The notes beneath the pieces were generated by a model, which was given only the letters and a program-made list of their open reading frames with translations, did no database searches and was not told the DNA's origin. A stretch of 32,249 bases of DNA, taken from positions 1-32,249 of the forward strand of contig CAIVWG010000264.1 in assembly GCA_903909555.1 (NCBI GenBank), given 5' to 3'. Position numbers and translations under genes: made by a program. Below are positions 12,589-22,189 of this stretch, in pieces; within the stretch, counting starts at the first letter, position 1; every line of letters begins with the position of its first letter. This stretch comes from an uncultured bacterium. Lineage in GTDB: Bacteria; Actinomycetota; Actinomycetes; S36-B12.

Positions 12589-12921
12589 GTGGCCGGAGGT
12601 AGCGCAATCCGGGGGAGCCGCGTCGGAGCGGGCCCCATGGGAGAGGCCGAGCGCGGCGAGACGGCGCCTCGCGTGTACGTGTCGTTCTGGTGCGCTCGCG
12701 GTCACGAGACCACCCCCAGCTTCGCCGCCGACGCGCCCATCCCGGAGAGCTGGGACTGTCCGCGCTGCGGATGGCCGGCGAGCCAGGACGAGGAGGCCCC
12801 TCCGGCCCCGCCCAAGATCGAGCCCTACAAGACGCATCTGGCCTACGTGAAGGAGCGCCGCAGCGACTCCGACGGCGCCGCCATCCTGGAAGAGGCGCTC
12901 AACAAGCTCCGCCGCGCCTAG
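12589..12921 (+). CDS. rbpA: RNA polymerase-binding protein RbpA
   Basis: SAIRGSRVGAGPMGEAERGETAPRV, CxxxH...CPRC zinc-binding residues, PYKTHLAYVKERRS; SD gggagg upstream of GTG. Confidence 0.95.
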   Translation: MAGGSAIRGSRVGAGPMGEAERGETAPRVYVSFWCARGHETTPSFAADAPIPESWDCPRCGWPASQDEEAPPAPPKIEPYKTHLAYVKERRSDSDGAAILEEALNKLRRA

Positions 12922-13682
12922 GCGGGGGCTCCGCGCTCCGGACCGAGCCCCGAGGCTGCGGGCTCGTCCAGCCAGAAGACCGTGCGCTCCTGTCCCCGCG
13001 CTCCTGCGGCGGGCACCTCTGCGGCGCTGGTCGCGGGGTCCGCGGCCGCGGCCATCGCTGCCGCCTTGCCTTCCCCCGAGGCGATGAGCCAGACCTCGCG
13101 AGCCGAGCGGATGGACGGGAATGTGAGGCTGATGCGCGTGGGTGGAGGCTTGGGGGAACCCAGGACCGCGACCACAGGGGCAGCCTCGTGCACGCCGGGT
13201 AGGTCCGGGAAGAGCGAGGCGACGTGGCCCTCCGGACCGACCCCGAGCATGAGCACGTCGAACGCGGGGACGACTCCCTCCGGGCCCGCAGCCAGCGCGA
13301 GCTCGGCGGCGTAGGCGCGGGCGCCGGCCTCCGGGTCGGCGGCCCCCTCGGAGTCCGGCATCGGATGCACCCGCGCGGGATCGAACGGAAGTCGGTCGAG
13401 GAATCCCTCCCGGGCACCCGTGTCGTTGCGCTCAGGATCTCCGGGCGGGACGAACCGCTCATCGCCCCACCACACCTCGACCGCGGCCCAGTCGACCTCC
13501 TCCTGGCGAGGCGCACCGGGGATCGCCGCGAGGGTCGCGGTGCCGATGCCCCCGCCGGTGAGGACGATCTGCGCGACGCCGCGCTCCCGCTGGGCGACGA
13601 TGACCCGCTCGACCAGGGCCTCGGCGACCGCCGCGGCGAGTGCGTCGGCGTCGGGGAAGATCTCGATCTCGGGCTCGCTCAT
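12918..13682 (-). CDS. pgl: 6-phosphogluconolactonase
   Basis: IVLTGGGIGTATLAAI, VWWGDERFVPPGDPERN, LMLGVGPEGHVASLFP; ATGA overlap with opcA; start inside the longer ORF. Confidence 0.95.
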   Translation of the reverse strand: MSEPEIEIFPDADALAAAVAEALVERVIVAQRERGVAQIVLTGGGIGTATLAAIPGAPRQEEVDWAAVEVWWGDERFVPPGDPERNDTGAREGFLDRLPFDPARVHPMPDSEGAADPEAGARAYAAELALAAGPEGVVPAFDVLMLGVGPEGHVASLFPDLPGVHEAAPVVAVLGSPKPPPTRISLTFPSIRSAREVWLIASGEGKAAAMAAAADPATSAAEVPAAGARGQERTVFWLDEPAASGLGPERGAPA

Positions 13683-14584
13683 CCGGACACCTTGCCTGTC
13701 TCGCGCAGGGACTCGCCGTACACCTCGTCGGGATCCAGCCTGCGCAACTCCTCGCTGAGCAGTTCCGGCAGCCCGCGGCGCGGGAGGGCGATGGGGGAAT
13801 CGGGGAGGCCCGGGCGCGAGAGCATCGCGACCGCCCCGTCGGGACGGCTGATGCCCACGTCGCCCCTCGGTCCGAAGAGCGCGACCTCGGTGATGCCCGG
13901 TCCCGTCCCGGAGTTCAGGGCGACGGGCACCGACAGGCACAGCTCCAGCCAGGCGCGCAGGAGGATCGCCGACACGTTGTCGGGCTCGGACGTGACGCTG
14001 CCCGACGTGACGGGGAGCTCGTCGTAGTCGAGCAGGGATGCCAGCGCACTGCGCCACGAGGTGAGTCGCGCCCACGCAAGATCGGTGTCGCCCGGCACGT
14101 AGCCTGCGCGCCGCTCGGCCAGCGCCGCGAGCACGTCGGGGGAGGTGGCCATGTCCGTGATCCTGCGCTGGGCGTGGCGCCCGATGGGATCGTCGGCGAG
14201 GACCGGGGGCGCGTCAGCCGGCCACCACGCGATCACGGGGGTATCGGGGAGGAGGAGAGGAATGACGAGCGAGTTCGCGTGGGCGGAGCGGTTGCCGCGC
14301 AGTCGGACGATGGCGACCTCGCCCGGCCCGTCGTCACCTCCCACCATGATCTGCGCATCGATCTGGTCCGGTCCCCGACCCGGACGGGGGATCAGCGTGA
14401 GGATCCTCATGGGATGCTGACGCGCCGACAGCACCGCGGCCTCGGTCGCGTCCGACGCGAACTCCTCGTCGGTGAGGATCAACAGCGTCATGACCATGCC
14501 GGTGGCCGGCGATCCCATGCGATGACGTTCCTGGTTGATGGCATGCGCGATCGCGCCGCCGCTGGTGTTCTCGAGTCGGATCAT
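13679..14584 (-). CDS. opcA: Glucose-6-phosphate dehydrogenase assembly protein OpcA
   Basis: MIRLENTSGGAIAHAINQERHRMGSPATGMVMTLLILTDEE; ATGA overlap with zwf; operon position. Confidence 0.93.
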   Translation of the reverse strand: MIRLENTSGGAIAHAINQERHRMGSPATGMVMTLLILTDEEFASDATEAAVLSARQHPMRILTLIPRPGRGPDQIDAQIMVGGDDGPGEVAIVRLRGNRSAHANSLVIPLLLPDTPVIAWWPADAPPVLADDPIGRHAQRRITDMATSPDVLAALAERRAGYVPGDTDLAWARLTSWRSALASLLDYDELPVTSGSVTSEPDNVSAILLRAWLELCLSVPVALNSGTGPGITEVALFGPRGDVGISRPDGAVAMLSRPGLPDSPIALPRRGLPELLSEELRRLDPDEVYGESLRETGKVSG

Positions 14585-16101
14585 GGGCGTCGCCACTCCC
14601 GGCCGTCGCGGGCGATCATGTCGTAGGCGGAGGCGGGACCCCAGCCGCCAGAGGCGTACTGCTCGGGCCGACCCGACTCAGCCCACCGGTCGAGGATGGG
14701 GTCGAGGATGCGCCAGCTGAGCTCCACCTCGGTAGAGCGGGGGAAGAGCGGCGGCTCGCCGAGCAGGACATCGAGGATGAGCTTCTCGTACGCCTCGGGG
14801 CTGGTGTCGACGAAGGAGTCGCCGTACTGGAAGTCCATGGAGACGTCGCGTACCTCCAACGTGGGCGTCCCCGGCACCTTCGAGCCGAACCGCACCGTGA
14901 TCCCCTCGTCCGGCTGGATCCGGAAGACGAGCGCGTTGTCCGAGAGCTCCTGGACGGCATAGTCGCTGAAGGGCAGATGCGGCGCGCGCTTGAACACGAC
15001 GGCCACCTCCGTCACGCGGCGGCCCAGCCGCTTCCCAGTGCGAAGGTAGAAGGGAACGCCCGCCCAGCGCCGATTGTCGAGGGTGAGCCGGATCGCGGCG
15101 AACGTCTCCGTCGTCGACGTCGCGGGGATGCCGTCCTCCTCGAGGAACCCCACCACCGGGACCCCGCCCTGCCAGCCGGCAGCGTACTGGCCTCGCGCGG
15201 TGTGCAGGTCGATGTCGCCCGGCAGTCGCACGGCGCTGAGGACCTTCTCCTTCTCCACGCGCACCTGCTGCGCGTCGAAGCTCAGCGGCTCCTCCATGGC
15301 CGTCAGCGCCATCAACTGGAGCAGGTGGTTCTGGATGACGTCACGCGCTGCCCCGATGCCGTCGTAGTAACCGGCCCGGCCGCCGATCCCGATGTCCTCG
15401 GCCTGCGTGATCTGGACGTTGTCGACGAAGTTGCCGTTCCAGATCGGCTCGAACATCGTGTTGGCGAACCGCACCGCCAGGATGTTCTGCACCGTCTCCT
15501 TGCCGAGGTAGTGGTCGATGCGGAAGATCTCGTCCGGCCGGAACGCCGACTCGAGGACATGGTCGAGATCCCGGGCGCTCGTGAGGTCGTGCCCGAAAGG
15601 CTTCTCGACGACGACGCGGCGCCACTCACCGGCGGCCGGCTCGGACAGTCCGGACTCCTTGAGATGCGTCACCACCACCGGGAACAGGCCGGGCGGGATG
15701 GAGAGGTAGAAGACGTGGTTGCCCATGGTGCCGCGCAGCCGATCGAGTTCCTCCACGACGTCGCGCAACTGGGCGTAGGACACCGGGTCGTTGAGGTCGC
15801 CCTCCACGAAGCGAATGCCCTCGGACAGCTGACGCCACACGTCCTCGTGGAAGGGGGTGCGGGCATGCTCCCGCACGGCGTCATGCACTTCGGCCGCGAA
15901 GTCCTCGTTGTCCCACTGGCGGCGCGCGAAGCCCACGAGGGCGAATCCCGGGGGCAGGAAACCACGATTCGCGAGGTCGTAGATCGCGGGCATGATCTTC
16001 TTGCGGGCCAGGTCTCCCGTCACGCCGAACAGGACGATCCCGCAGGGGCCGGCGACCTTCGGCAGTCGTCGGTCCCGAGGGTCCCGGAGGGGGTTGGCCA
16101 C
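14581..16101 (-). CDS. zwf: Glucose-6-phosphate 1-dehydrogenase
   Basis: FGVTGDLARKKIMPAIYDL, RIDHYLGKETVQN, PFYLRTGKRL. Confidence 0.98.
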   Translation of the reverse strand: MANPLRDPRDRRLPKVAGPCGIVLFGVTGDLARKKIMPAIYDLANRGFLPPGFALVGFARRQWDNEDFAAEVHDAVREHARTPFHEDVWRQLSEGIRFVEGDLNDPVSYAQLRDVVEELDRLRGTMGNHVFYLSIPPGLFPVVVTHLKESGLSEPAAGEWRRVVVEKPFGHDLTSARDLDHVLESAFRPDEIFRIDHYLGKETVQNILAVRFANTMFEPIWNGNFVDNVQITQAEDIGIGGRAGYYDGIGAARDVIQNHLLQLMALTAMEEPLSFDAQQVRVEKEKVLSAVRLPGDIDLHTARGQYAAGWQGGVPVVGFLEEDGIPATSTTETFAAIRLTLDNRRWAGVPFYLRTGKRLGRRVTEVAVVFKRAPHLPFSDYAVQELSDNALVFRIQPDEGITVRFGSKVPGTPTLEVRDVSMDFQYGDSFVDTSPEAYEKLILDVLLGEPPLFPRSTEVELSWRILDPILDRWAESGRPEQYASGGWGPASAYDMIARDGREWRRP

Positions 16102-16110
16102 GCGGGGCGC

Positions 16111-17232
16111 CTAGTCGTTCCGCGCTGCGTCCAGGGCGGCCTGCACGGTGGAGAGGAGTTCGCGCCAGGAGGCCTCGAACTTGTCGACGCCCTCCCGCTC
16201 GAGTTCGTCGCAGACCGCGGTCTCGCTGATGCCCAGGGCCTCGAGGGCCACCCACACCTCGCGCGATGCGGCCTGGGTGCCGGTCACGGTATCCCCCCGG
16301 AATCCGCCCATCTCCGCGCAGGCGCGCAGGGTCGCCTCGGGCATGGTGTTGACGCAGCCGCGGACGACGAGGCCCATCACGTAGAGGTTGGCCGGCAGCG
16401 CGGGGTCCTTGACGCCGGTGGACGCCCACAGGGGACGTTGGGGATGCGCCCCCAGTGCGGCGAGCCGGGTCCACCGCTCCGACGCCATGGCCGCCTCGTA
16501 GACCCCCCACGCGAGACGTGCGCTCGCGAGGCCCGCCTGGCCGCGGAGAGCGAGTGCGTCGTCGGTGCCGACCTTCTCCAGCCGGGCGTCCACGGCGGTG
16601 TCCATCCGGCTGACGAAGAACGACGCCACCGACTCGAGAGTCGATAGGTCGTGTCCGTTGCGATGCGCGAGTTCGAGGCCGGACATCCAGGCGTCGATGA
16701 CCTCGCCGTACCTCTCGATGCTGAAGATCAGGGTCACGTTGACGCTGATGCCGGACCCCAGGACCTCGGTGATGGCAGGGAGGCCCTCGCGGGTCGCCGG
16801 GATCTTGATGAGGACGTTGCCGCGGTCGACCATGCCGTGGAGGAGCCGAGCCTGGAGGATCGTCTGGCTGGTCTCCCGGGCCAGCCTCGGATCGACCTCG
16901 ATGGACACGCGGCCGTCGACTCCGTCGCTCTCGCGCCACAGGGGCGCGAGCACGTCGCAGGCATCGCGGACATCGGTGGTGGTGAGGGCCCGCACCGCCT
17001 CGTCGACGTCAGCCCCGCCGGAGGCGAGTTCCCGGATCTGCTCGTGATAGGCGGAGGAGGCGCCGGACAGGGCCTTGGCGAAGATCGTCGGGTTCGTCGT
17101 GACGCCCCTGACGTCATCGTCGGCGAGGAGACGCTGCAGGTCGCCCGACTGGATGCGCTGGCGGTCGAGGTCGTCGAGCCAGATGGAGACTCCGGCCGCG
17201 GTGAGGTCGGCGAGGGCCTGGGGCACGGTCAT
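16111..17232 (-). CDS. tal: Transaldolase
   Basis: GVSIWLDDLDRQRIQSGDL, GVTTNPTIFAKAL, LIKIPATREGLPAI, PLWASTGVKDP; start inside the longer ORF; ATGA overlap with tkt. Confidence 0.97.
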   Translation of the reverse strand: MTVPQALADLTAAGVSIWLDDLDRQRIQSGDLQRLLADDDVRGVTTNPTIFAKALSGASSAYHEQIRELASGGADVDEAVRALTTTDVRDACDVLAPLWRESDGVDGRVSIEVDPRLARETSQTILQARLLHGMVDRGNVLIKIPATREGLPAITEVLGSGISVNVTLIFSIERYGEVIDAWMSGLELAHRNGHDLSTLESVASFFVSRMDTAVDARLEKVGTDDALALRGQAGLASARLAWGVYEAAMASERWTRLAALGAHPQRPLWASTGVKDPALPANLYVMGLVVRGCVNTMPEATLRACAEMGGFRGDTVTGTQAASREVWVALEALGISETAVCDELEREGVDKFEASWRELLSTVQAALDAARND

Positions 17233-19334
17233 GAGGAACCTCCCTGGGAGAGACAGGCGCGCGCCGCTTCGGCGACGGCGTCGGGGGTGATGCCGAACTC
17301 GCGGAACAGGTAGGCGCCGTCCGCGCTGGCGCCGAAGTGGTCGATGCCGACGACGGCACCTGCGGATCCGACGTACTTCCACCAGCCGAGGGTCGCCCCG
17401 GCCTCGACGGAGACGCGCGCCGTGACCTCCGGCGGGAGGACGCCGTCACGGTAGGCCTGATCCTGCTCGGCGAACCACTCCAGGCACGGAGCCGAGACGA
17501 CCCGGGTGGGGATCCCCTCCCCTTCCAGCTGATCGCGCGCCGCGAGGGCGACGCTCACCTCGGAACCGCTCGCGATGAGGAGGGCGCGCGGGCGGCCCGT
17601 CGAGGCTTCGGCGAGTGTGTAGGCGCCGCGCGCGGTGTCGCTCGCGGGCGCCACCACGCTGCGGTCGAGCACCGGGAGGGCCTGCCGCGTGAGGATGATC
17701 CCCGCGGGGGTGGCCCGCCGCAGGATCGCCAGCCACGCCTGAGCCGTCTCGTTGGCGTCCGCGGGGCGGACGACCGCCAGTCCCGGAACGGCGCGCAGCG
17801 CCCACAGGTGCTCGATCGGCTGGTGGGTGGGCCCGTCCTCGCCGAGTCCCACCGAATCGTGGGTCCACACATAGGTGACGGACGTCTGCATGAGGGCGGC
17901 CAGGCGCACGGCGCCGCGCATGTAGTCGCTGAAGACGAGGAACGTCCCGCCGAACGGGCGCGTGAGTCCCTCGAGCGCGATGCCGTTGAGGATGGCTCCC
18001 AGCGCATGCTCTCGGATGCCGAAATGCAGGATGCGCCCGTACGGCGAGGCATCGGGCATGCCCGAGCCCGCCGGCAGGAATGACAGCCCGCCCTCGATGG
18101 TGGTGTTGTTGCTCTCGGCGAGATCCGCGGAGCCGCCCCAGAACTCGGGCATGACGCCCGCGATCGCGTTGATGACCCGTCCGGAGGCCGCTCGCGTCGC
18201 GATCGAGGTGCCCGCCTCGAACTCGGGCAGCGCGCCCGCGAGGCCGTCCGGCAGTTCGCGCGCGACGAGCCTGTCGAGCAGGAGTGCACGCTCGGGATTC
18301 GCCTTGCGCCACTCCTCGTACCGGGTGTTCCAGTGATCATGCAGTTGCGACCCGCGCTGGGCGACCTTCCGGGCGTGCTTGAGCACCTCCTTGTCGACCT
18401 GGAAGTCCTGGGAGGGATCCAGGCCGAGGATCACCTTGGTGGCCGCGACCTCGTCGGCACCCAGCGCTGCGCCATGTGCCTTGCCCGTGTTGCGGAGATG
18501 AGGCGCGGGCCAGGCGATAACGGTGCGCATGGCAATGAATGTGGGCCGTGACTGTTGCTTGCGCGCCGCGTCCATGGCCTCCGCCAGCGCCACGATGTCG
18601 ATGTCGCCGTCGGGTGTCATGCCCACGTACCGCACATCCCAGCCGTAGGCGGCGTAGCGTGCGAGCACGTCCTCGTGGAAGGCCACCCCCGTGTTGCCCT
18701 CGATGGAGATGTGGTTGTCGTCCCAGATGACCGTGAGGTTGTTGAGCCTCTGGAGGCCCGCCAGGGACGACGCCTCGGAGGAGATGCCCTCCTCGAGGTC
18801 GCCGTCGGAGGCGAAGACCCAGACGTGGTGGTCGAAGGGGCTGTATCCCCAGGGCGCATCCGGATCCAGGAGACCCCGCTGGTAGCGGCTCGCCATGGCC
18901 ATGCCCACGGCGGTGGAGATGCCCTGGCCGAGGGGGCCGGTGGTGGTCTCGACTCCGGGAGTGTGGCCGTGCTCGGGGTGACCCGGGGTGAGGCTGCCGG
19001 GCTTGCGGAAGCTCTCCAGGTCGCTGAGCTCGAGGCCGTAACCCGACAGGAACAACTGGATGTAGAGGGTGAGGCTGGAGTGCCCGCATGAGAGGACGAA
19101 GCGGTCGCGTCCAAGCCACTGCGGATCCGTCGGATCGTGGCGCAGGAACCGCTGGAAGAGCAGGTAGGCCGCAGGGGCCAGGGCCATGGCCGTGCCCGGG
19201 TGTCCGTTGCCCGCCCGCTGGACGGCATCCATGGCGAGGCCCCGGGCGGTCGTGACAGCGCGCTGGTCGAGCTCGGTCCAGGGGCTGCCCTCCATACCGG
19301 GCAGCGTGGGAGGAGGGGTGGGGGAAGTGGTCAC
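17229..19334 (-). CDS. tkt: Transketolase
   Basis: [48 protein letters not shown] thiamine-PP motif, [13 protein letters not shown]. Confidence 0.98.
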   Translation of the reverse strand: MTTSPTPPPTLPGMEGSPWTELDQRAVTTARGLAMDAVQRAGNGHPGTAMALAPAAYLLFQRFLRHDPTDPQWLGRDRFVLSCGHSSLTLYIQLFLSGYGLELSDLESFRKPGSLTPGHPEHGHTPGVETTTGPLGQGISTAVGMAMASRYQRGLLDPDAPWGYSPFDHHVWVFASDGDLEEGISSEASSLAGLQRLNNLTVIWDDNHISIEGNTGVAFHEDVLARYAAYGWDVRYVGMTPDGDIDIVALAEAMDAARKQQSRPTFIAMRTVIAWPAPHLRNTGKAHGAALGADEVAATKVILGLDPSQDFQVDKEVLKHARKVAQRGSQLHDHWNTRYEEWRKANPERALLLDRLVARELPDGLAGALPEFEAGTSIATRAASGRVINAIAGVMPEFWGGSADLAESNNTTIEGGLSFLPAGSGMPDASPYGRILHFGIREHALGAILNGIALEGLTRPFGGTFLVFSDYMRGAVRLAALMQTSVTYVWTHDSVGLGEDGPTHQPIEHLWALRAVPGLAVVRPADANETAQAWLAILRRATPAGIILTRQALPVLDRSVVAPASDTARGAYTLAEASTGRPRALLIASGSEVSVALAARDQLEGEGIPTRVVSAPCLEWFAEQDQAYRDGVLPPEVTARVSVEAGATLGWWKYVGSAGAVVGIDHFGASADGAYLFREFGITPDAVAEAARACLSQGGSS

Positions 19335-19340
19335 GCGGGG

Positions 19341-19346
19341 AGCCTA
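19341..19346 (-). promoter_or_regulatory. -10 element TAGGCT (minus strand), 6 nt upstream of tkt GTG
   Basis: TAGGCT-ccccgc-GTG on the minus strand. Confidence 0.5.
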
Positions 19347-19379
19347 GCGAGGCCGGGCGCCCGCCGTATCCGCCATGGC

Positions 19380-19385
19380 TAGACT
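19380..19385 (+). promoter_or_regulatory. -10 element TAGACT of ctaB (leadered, 50 nt to the ATG)
   Basis: ggcTAGACTcgcgg; SD-like gggag before ATG 19436. Confidence 0.4.
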
Positions 19386-19435
19386 CGCGGAAGCAGGATC
19401 AAGCGGTCGTCACGCACCAGCCACGGGAGCCGGGC

Positions 19436-20392
19436 ATGTCCAGCACGGAGGAGTCGGCGCGTCCGGCTTCCGCATCTGAGGGGTCCGCCGCGCGCGCGCC
19501 CCTGGGATCCGTCGTCGCGGCCTACGTCTCGGTGACCAAGCCGCGCATCATCGAGCTCCTGCTCGTCACGACCGTGCCCACCATGATCCTCGCCGCGGGC
19601 GGCTGGCCTCCCCTGGACGTTGCCGTGGCCGTGGTGATCGGCGGCGCTCTCGCCGCTGCCGGGGCGAACACCTTCAACAGCGTCTACGACCGCGACATCG
19701 ACGCCGTGATGGCGCGAACCCAGCACCGGCCCCTTCCCTCCGGGAGGGTCGGCGTACGCGGAGGTCTGGTCTGGGCGAGCGCACTGTCGGTGGCCAGCGT
19801 CGTCGTCCTGGGACTCTTCGCCAACCCCCTGTCCGCTGGGCTCGCGGTCGTGGCGATCGCGTTCTACGTCCTGGGCTACACGATGCTGCTCAAGCGGAGG
19901 ACCCCGCAGAACATCGTCTGGGGCGGTGCCGCGGGGTGCATGCCGGTGCTCATCGCCTGGGCCGCCGTGACCGGGAGCCTGTCGTGGACTCCGGTCGTGC
20001 TCTTCGGAGTGATCTTCCTGTGGACTCCGCCGCACTACTGGCCCCTGTCCCTGCGCTATCGCGAGGACTACGCCGCGGCCGGAGTGCCCATGCTCCCCGT
20101 CGTGACCGACGCGACCGGCGTCCTCCGGCAGATCATCGGGTACTCGTGGGCCATGGTGGCCGTGTCGCTGCTCCTCGTCCCCGTGGCGCCGATGGGATGG
20201 GCCTACACCCTCGTGGCCATCGTCCTGGGGGCGGCGTTCCTCGCGGAGGCCTATCGGCTCAGGAGCCGGGTGCGGTCAGGATCGGCCGATCCCCGTCCCA
20301 TGCGGCTGTTCCACTGGTCGATCAGCTACCTGGCCCTGCTGTTCCTCGCGGTCGCTCTCGACCCGTTCCTGGCGTCGGGTCCCTTCCGCTGA
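19436..20392 (+). CDS. ctaB: Protoheme IX farnesyltransferase (heme O synthase)
   Basis: [68 protein letters not shown]. Confidence 0.97.
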   Translation: MSSTEESARPASASEGSAARAPLGSVVAAYVSVTKPRIIELLLVTTVPTMILAAGGWPPLDVAVAVVIGGALAAAGANTFNSVYDRDIDAVMARTQHRPLPSGRVGVRGGLVWASALSVASVVVLGLFANPLSAGLAVVAIAFYVLGYTMLLKRRTPQNIVWGGAAGCMPVLIAWAAVTGSLSWTPVVLFGVIFLWTPPHYWPLSLRYREDYAAAGVPMLPVVTDATGVLRQIIGYSWAMVAVSLLLVPVAPMGWAYTLVAIVLGAAFLAEAYRLRSRVRSGSADPRPMRLFHWSISYLALLFLAVALDPFLASGPFR

Positions 20393-20404
20393 TCCGCGGA
20401 TCAG
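20389..20404. terminator. Perfect 16-bp palindrome CTGATCCGCGGATCAG spanning both stop codons of convergent ctaB/ctaA
   Basis: ctaB TGA 20390-20392 and ctaA stop (tca on +) 20401-20403 occupy symmetric positions. Confidence 0.35.
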
Positions 20405-21387
20405 GCCCGGGAGGAGGCCGGCGCGCCTGAGACGGTCGCGGGCGAGCGTCCGCGCAGGCTCAACAGGAGCAGCACGGCGAGGATCCACACGCAGCAGGCG
20501 CCGAGCACGTGGACAGCGACGAGCAGCCACGGAAGTCCGATGAAGTACTGCGTGTAGCCCACGAAGCCCTGGGCGAGGGAGACCCCCAGGAGCCACCATG
20601 CCAGCGTCCTCGACCGCCGCGGTCCCGAGGTCACGGAGAGGGCCACGATCATGCCCACGGTGAGCCCGAGGAAGAGGAGTACGGCGTCGGCGTGCAGCCA
20701 GGCGACCGTGCGCGGGTCGACGCCGAATCGTGCCTCGGAATCGGCATCCCCTGAGTGCGGCCCGCTCCCGGTGACCACGACCCCCAGCACGACGACGGCG
20801 AACGTCGCGAGCACGAGGAGTCGGCCCAGCCAGAGGACCTGCGTCCTCACGAGGGGCATGGCCGGTCCGTCGGAGGCCTCCCCGGCTCGCACGACCAGAA
20901 GGCAGCAGGCGGCGATGATGGCCATGGACACCAGGAAGTGCGCGGCCACCGCCCACGGGTTCAGGCCGGTGAGCACGGTAATGCCGCCGAGCACGGCCTG
21001 GACCACGGTGCCGATGAGGGGGACCCCCGCGAGGAGCAGGACGGGCGTCCGCGGGGGGAGGCCCGAGGCGCGCAGGCGGCGCCACCAGACGAGCGCCCCG
21101 ATCACCGCGGCGATCGCGAGCGCGGCGAGGACGAACGTGAGGAGGCGGTTGCCGAACTCGACGTACTTGTGCCACGCCTCCTCCTGGCGCGATGTGGGGA
21201 CGTAGCTCCCCTCCACGCACTCGGGCCACGTGGGACAGCCCAGCCCGGAGCCGGTGAGACGGACGATCGCTCCCGTCACCACGATGCCCGCCTGGGCGAT
21301 GAGGTTGGCGAGGAAGATCCCGCGGAGCCAGCGAGGAGCAGCCCCCGGCACGACGGTCTCCGTGATCGGTGCGCTGGTCGCGGTCAC
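20401..21387 (-). CDS. ctaA: Heme A synthase, COX15/CtaA family
   Basis: 328-aa polytopic membrane protein: GAIVRLTGSGLGCPTWPECVEGSYVP, VVVTGSGPHSGD, HADAVLLFLGL, HVLGACCVW. Confidence 0.95.
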   Translation of the reverse strand: MTATSAPITETVVPGAAPRWLRGIFLANLIAQAGIVVTGAIVRLTGSGLGCPTWPECVEGSYVPTSRQEEAWHKYVEFGNRLLTFVLAALAIAAVIGALVWWRRLRASGLPPRTPVLLLAGVPLIGTVVQAVLGGITVLTGLNPWAVAAHFLVSMAIIAACCLLVVRAGEASDGPAMPLVRTQVLWLGRLLVLATFAVVVLGVVVTGSGPHSGDADSEARFGVDPRTVAWLHADAVLLFLGLTVGMIVALSVTSGPRRSRTLAWWLLGVSLAQGFVGYTQYFIGLPWLLVAVHVLGACCVWILAVLLLLSLRGRSPATVSGAPASSRA

Positions 21388-21393
21388 CCGACC

Positions 21394-21399
21394 AGCCTA
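21394..21399 (-). promoter_or_regulatory. -10 element TAGGCT (minus strand), 6 nt upstream of ctaA GTG
   Basis: TAGGCT-ggtcgg-GTG on the minus strand. Confidence 0.5.
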
Positions 21400-21433
21400 C
21401 GAGCATGACCGGTGCGCGGCAGCGCGGCGATGC

Positions 21434-22189
21434 CTAGTCCCAGCGAAAGGTGCGCCGCGCGACGAGAATGCCGGCCAGCATCCACGCGCCGAGGGCGATC
21501 GCGGTCACGAAGAGGGGAAGGCCACCCGGGCCGGTCTCCCCGGCGAGGCACTCGCGCAGTCCATCCCCGAGCAGCGCGGAGGGAAGCCAGCCCACGATCG
21601 CGGCGACGGGAGCGGGAAGGCTCGTCGTCGGCAGCGCCGTGCCCCCGGCCACGAGGAGGACGAGGAAGACCGCGTTCGCCACGGCCAGCGTCGCTTCGGC
21701 ACGCAGCGCCCCGCCCAGGGCGAAGCCCAGGGCCCCCAGGCAGAGCGTGCCGAGGAGGACGAGCATGAGGGCCGTCGCGACATCGCCCGGTGCGGGCCGC
21801 CAGCCCAGGAGCGCGGCGACGGCGAACAGCACCACGACCTGGACCGCGACGACGAGCAGGGTGGCAAGGCTGCGAGCGGCCAGGATCGTCGTGCGCGAGA
21901 GCGGAGTGGTCGCCAGCATGAGCAGCGCGCCGGACCGGCGGTCGAATCCGGTGGAGATCGCCAGCGAGGTGAAGGCGCTCGACAGGACGGCGACCGCGAG
22001 GACTCCGGCGAGGGCAGCATCGACCCGCGGCACCCCGGGCGGCTGCCCGAGCGAGACGACGTCGGAGGCCGTGAGGAGGACGAGCAGGACGACGGGGATG
22101 ATGAGCGTGAGGAGCAGTTGCTCGCCGTTGCGCAGGAGGAGCCGGACGTCGAACCCCGCCTGGCGGGCGGTGAGCGCCCAGGTGCTCAC
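21434..22189 (-). CDS. ABC-2 type transporter permease
   Basis: About 6 hydrophobic segments, ABC-2-like; GTGA overlap with the upstream ATPase gene; start inside the longer ORF 21434-22486. Confidence 0.85.
   Translation of the reverse strand: MSTWALTARQAGFDVRLLLRNGEQLLLTLIIPVVLLVLLTASDVVSLGQPPGVPRVDAALAGVLAVAVLSSAFTSLAISTGFDRRSGALLMLATTPLSRTTILAARSLATLLVVAVQVVVLFAVAALLGWRPAPGDVATALMLVLLGTLCLGALGFALGGALRAEATLAVANAVFLVLLVAGGTALPTTSLPAPVAAIVGWLPSALLGDGLRECLAGETGPGGLPLFVTAIALGAWMLAGILVARRTFRWD

Noticed and set aside
14977-16647. 556-aa plus-strand ORF antisense to zwf and tal
   Set aside because: Shadow frame of high-GC coding sequence; no family signature; opposite strand has clear zwf and tal.
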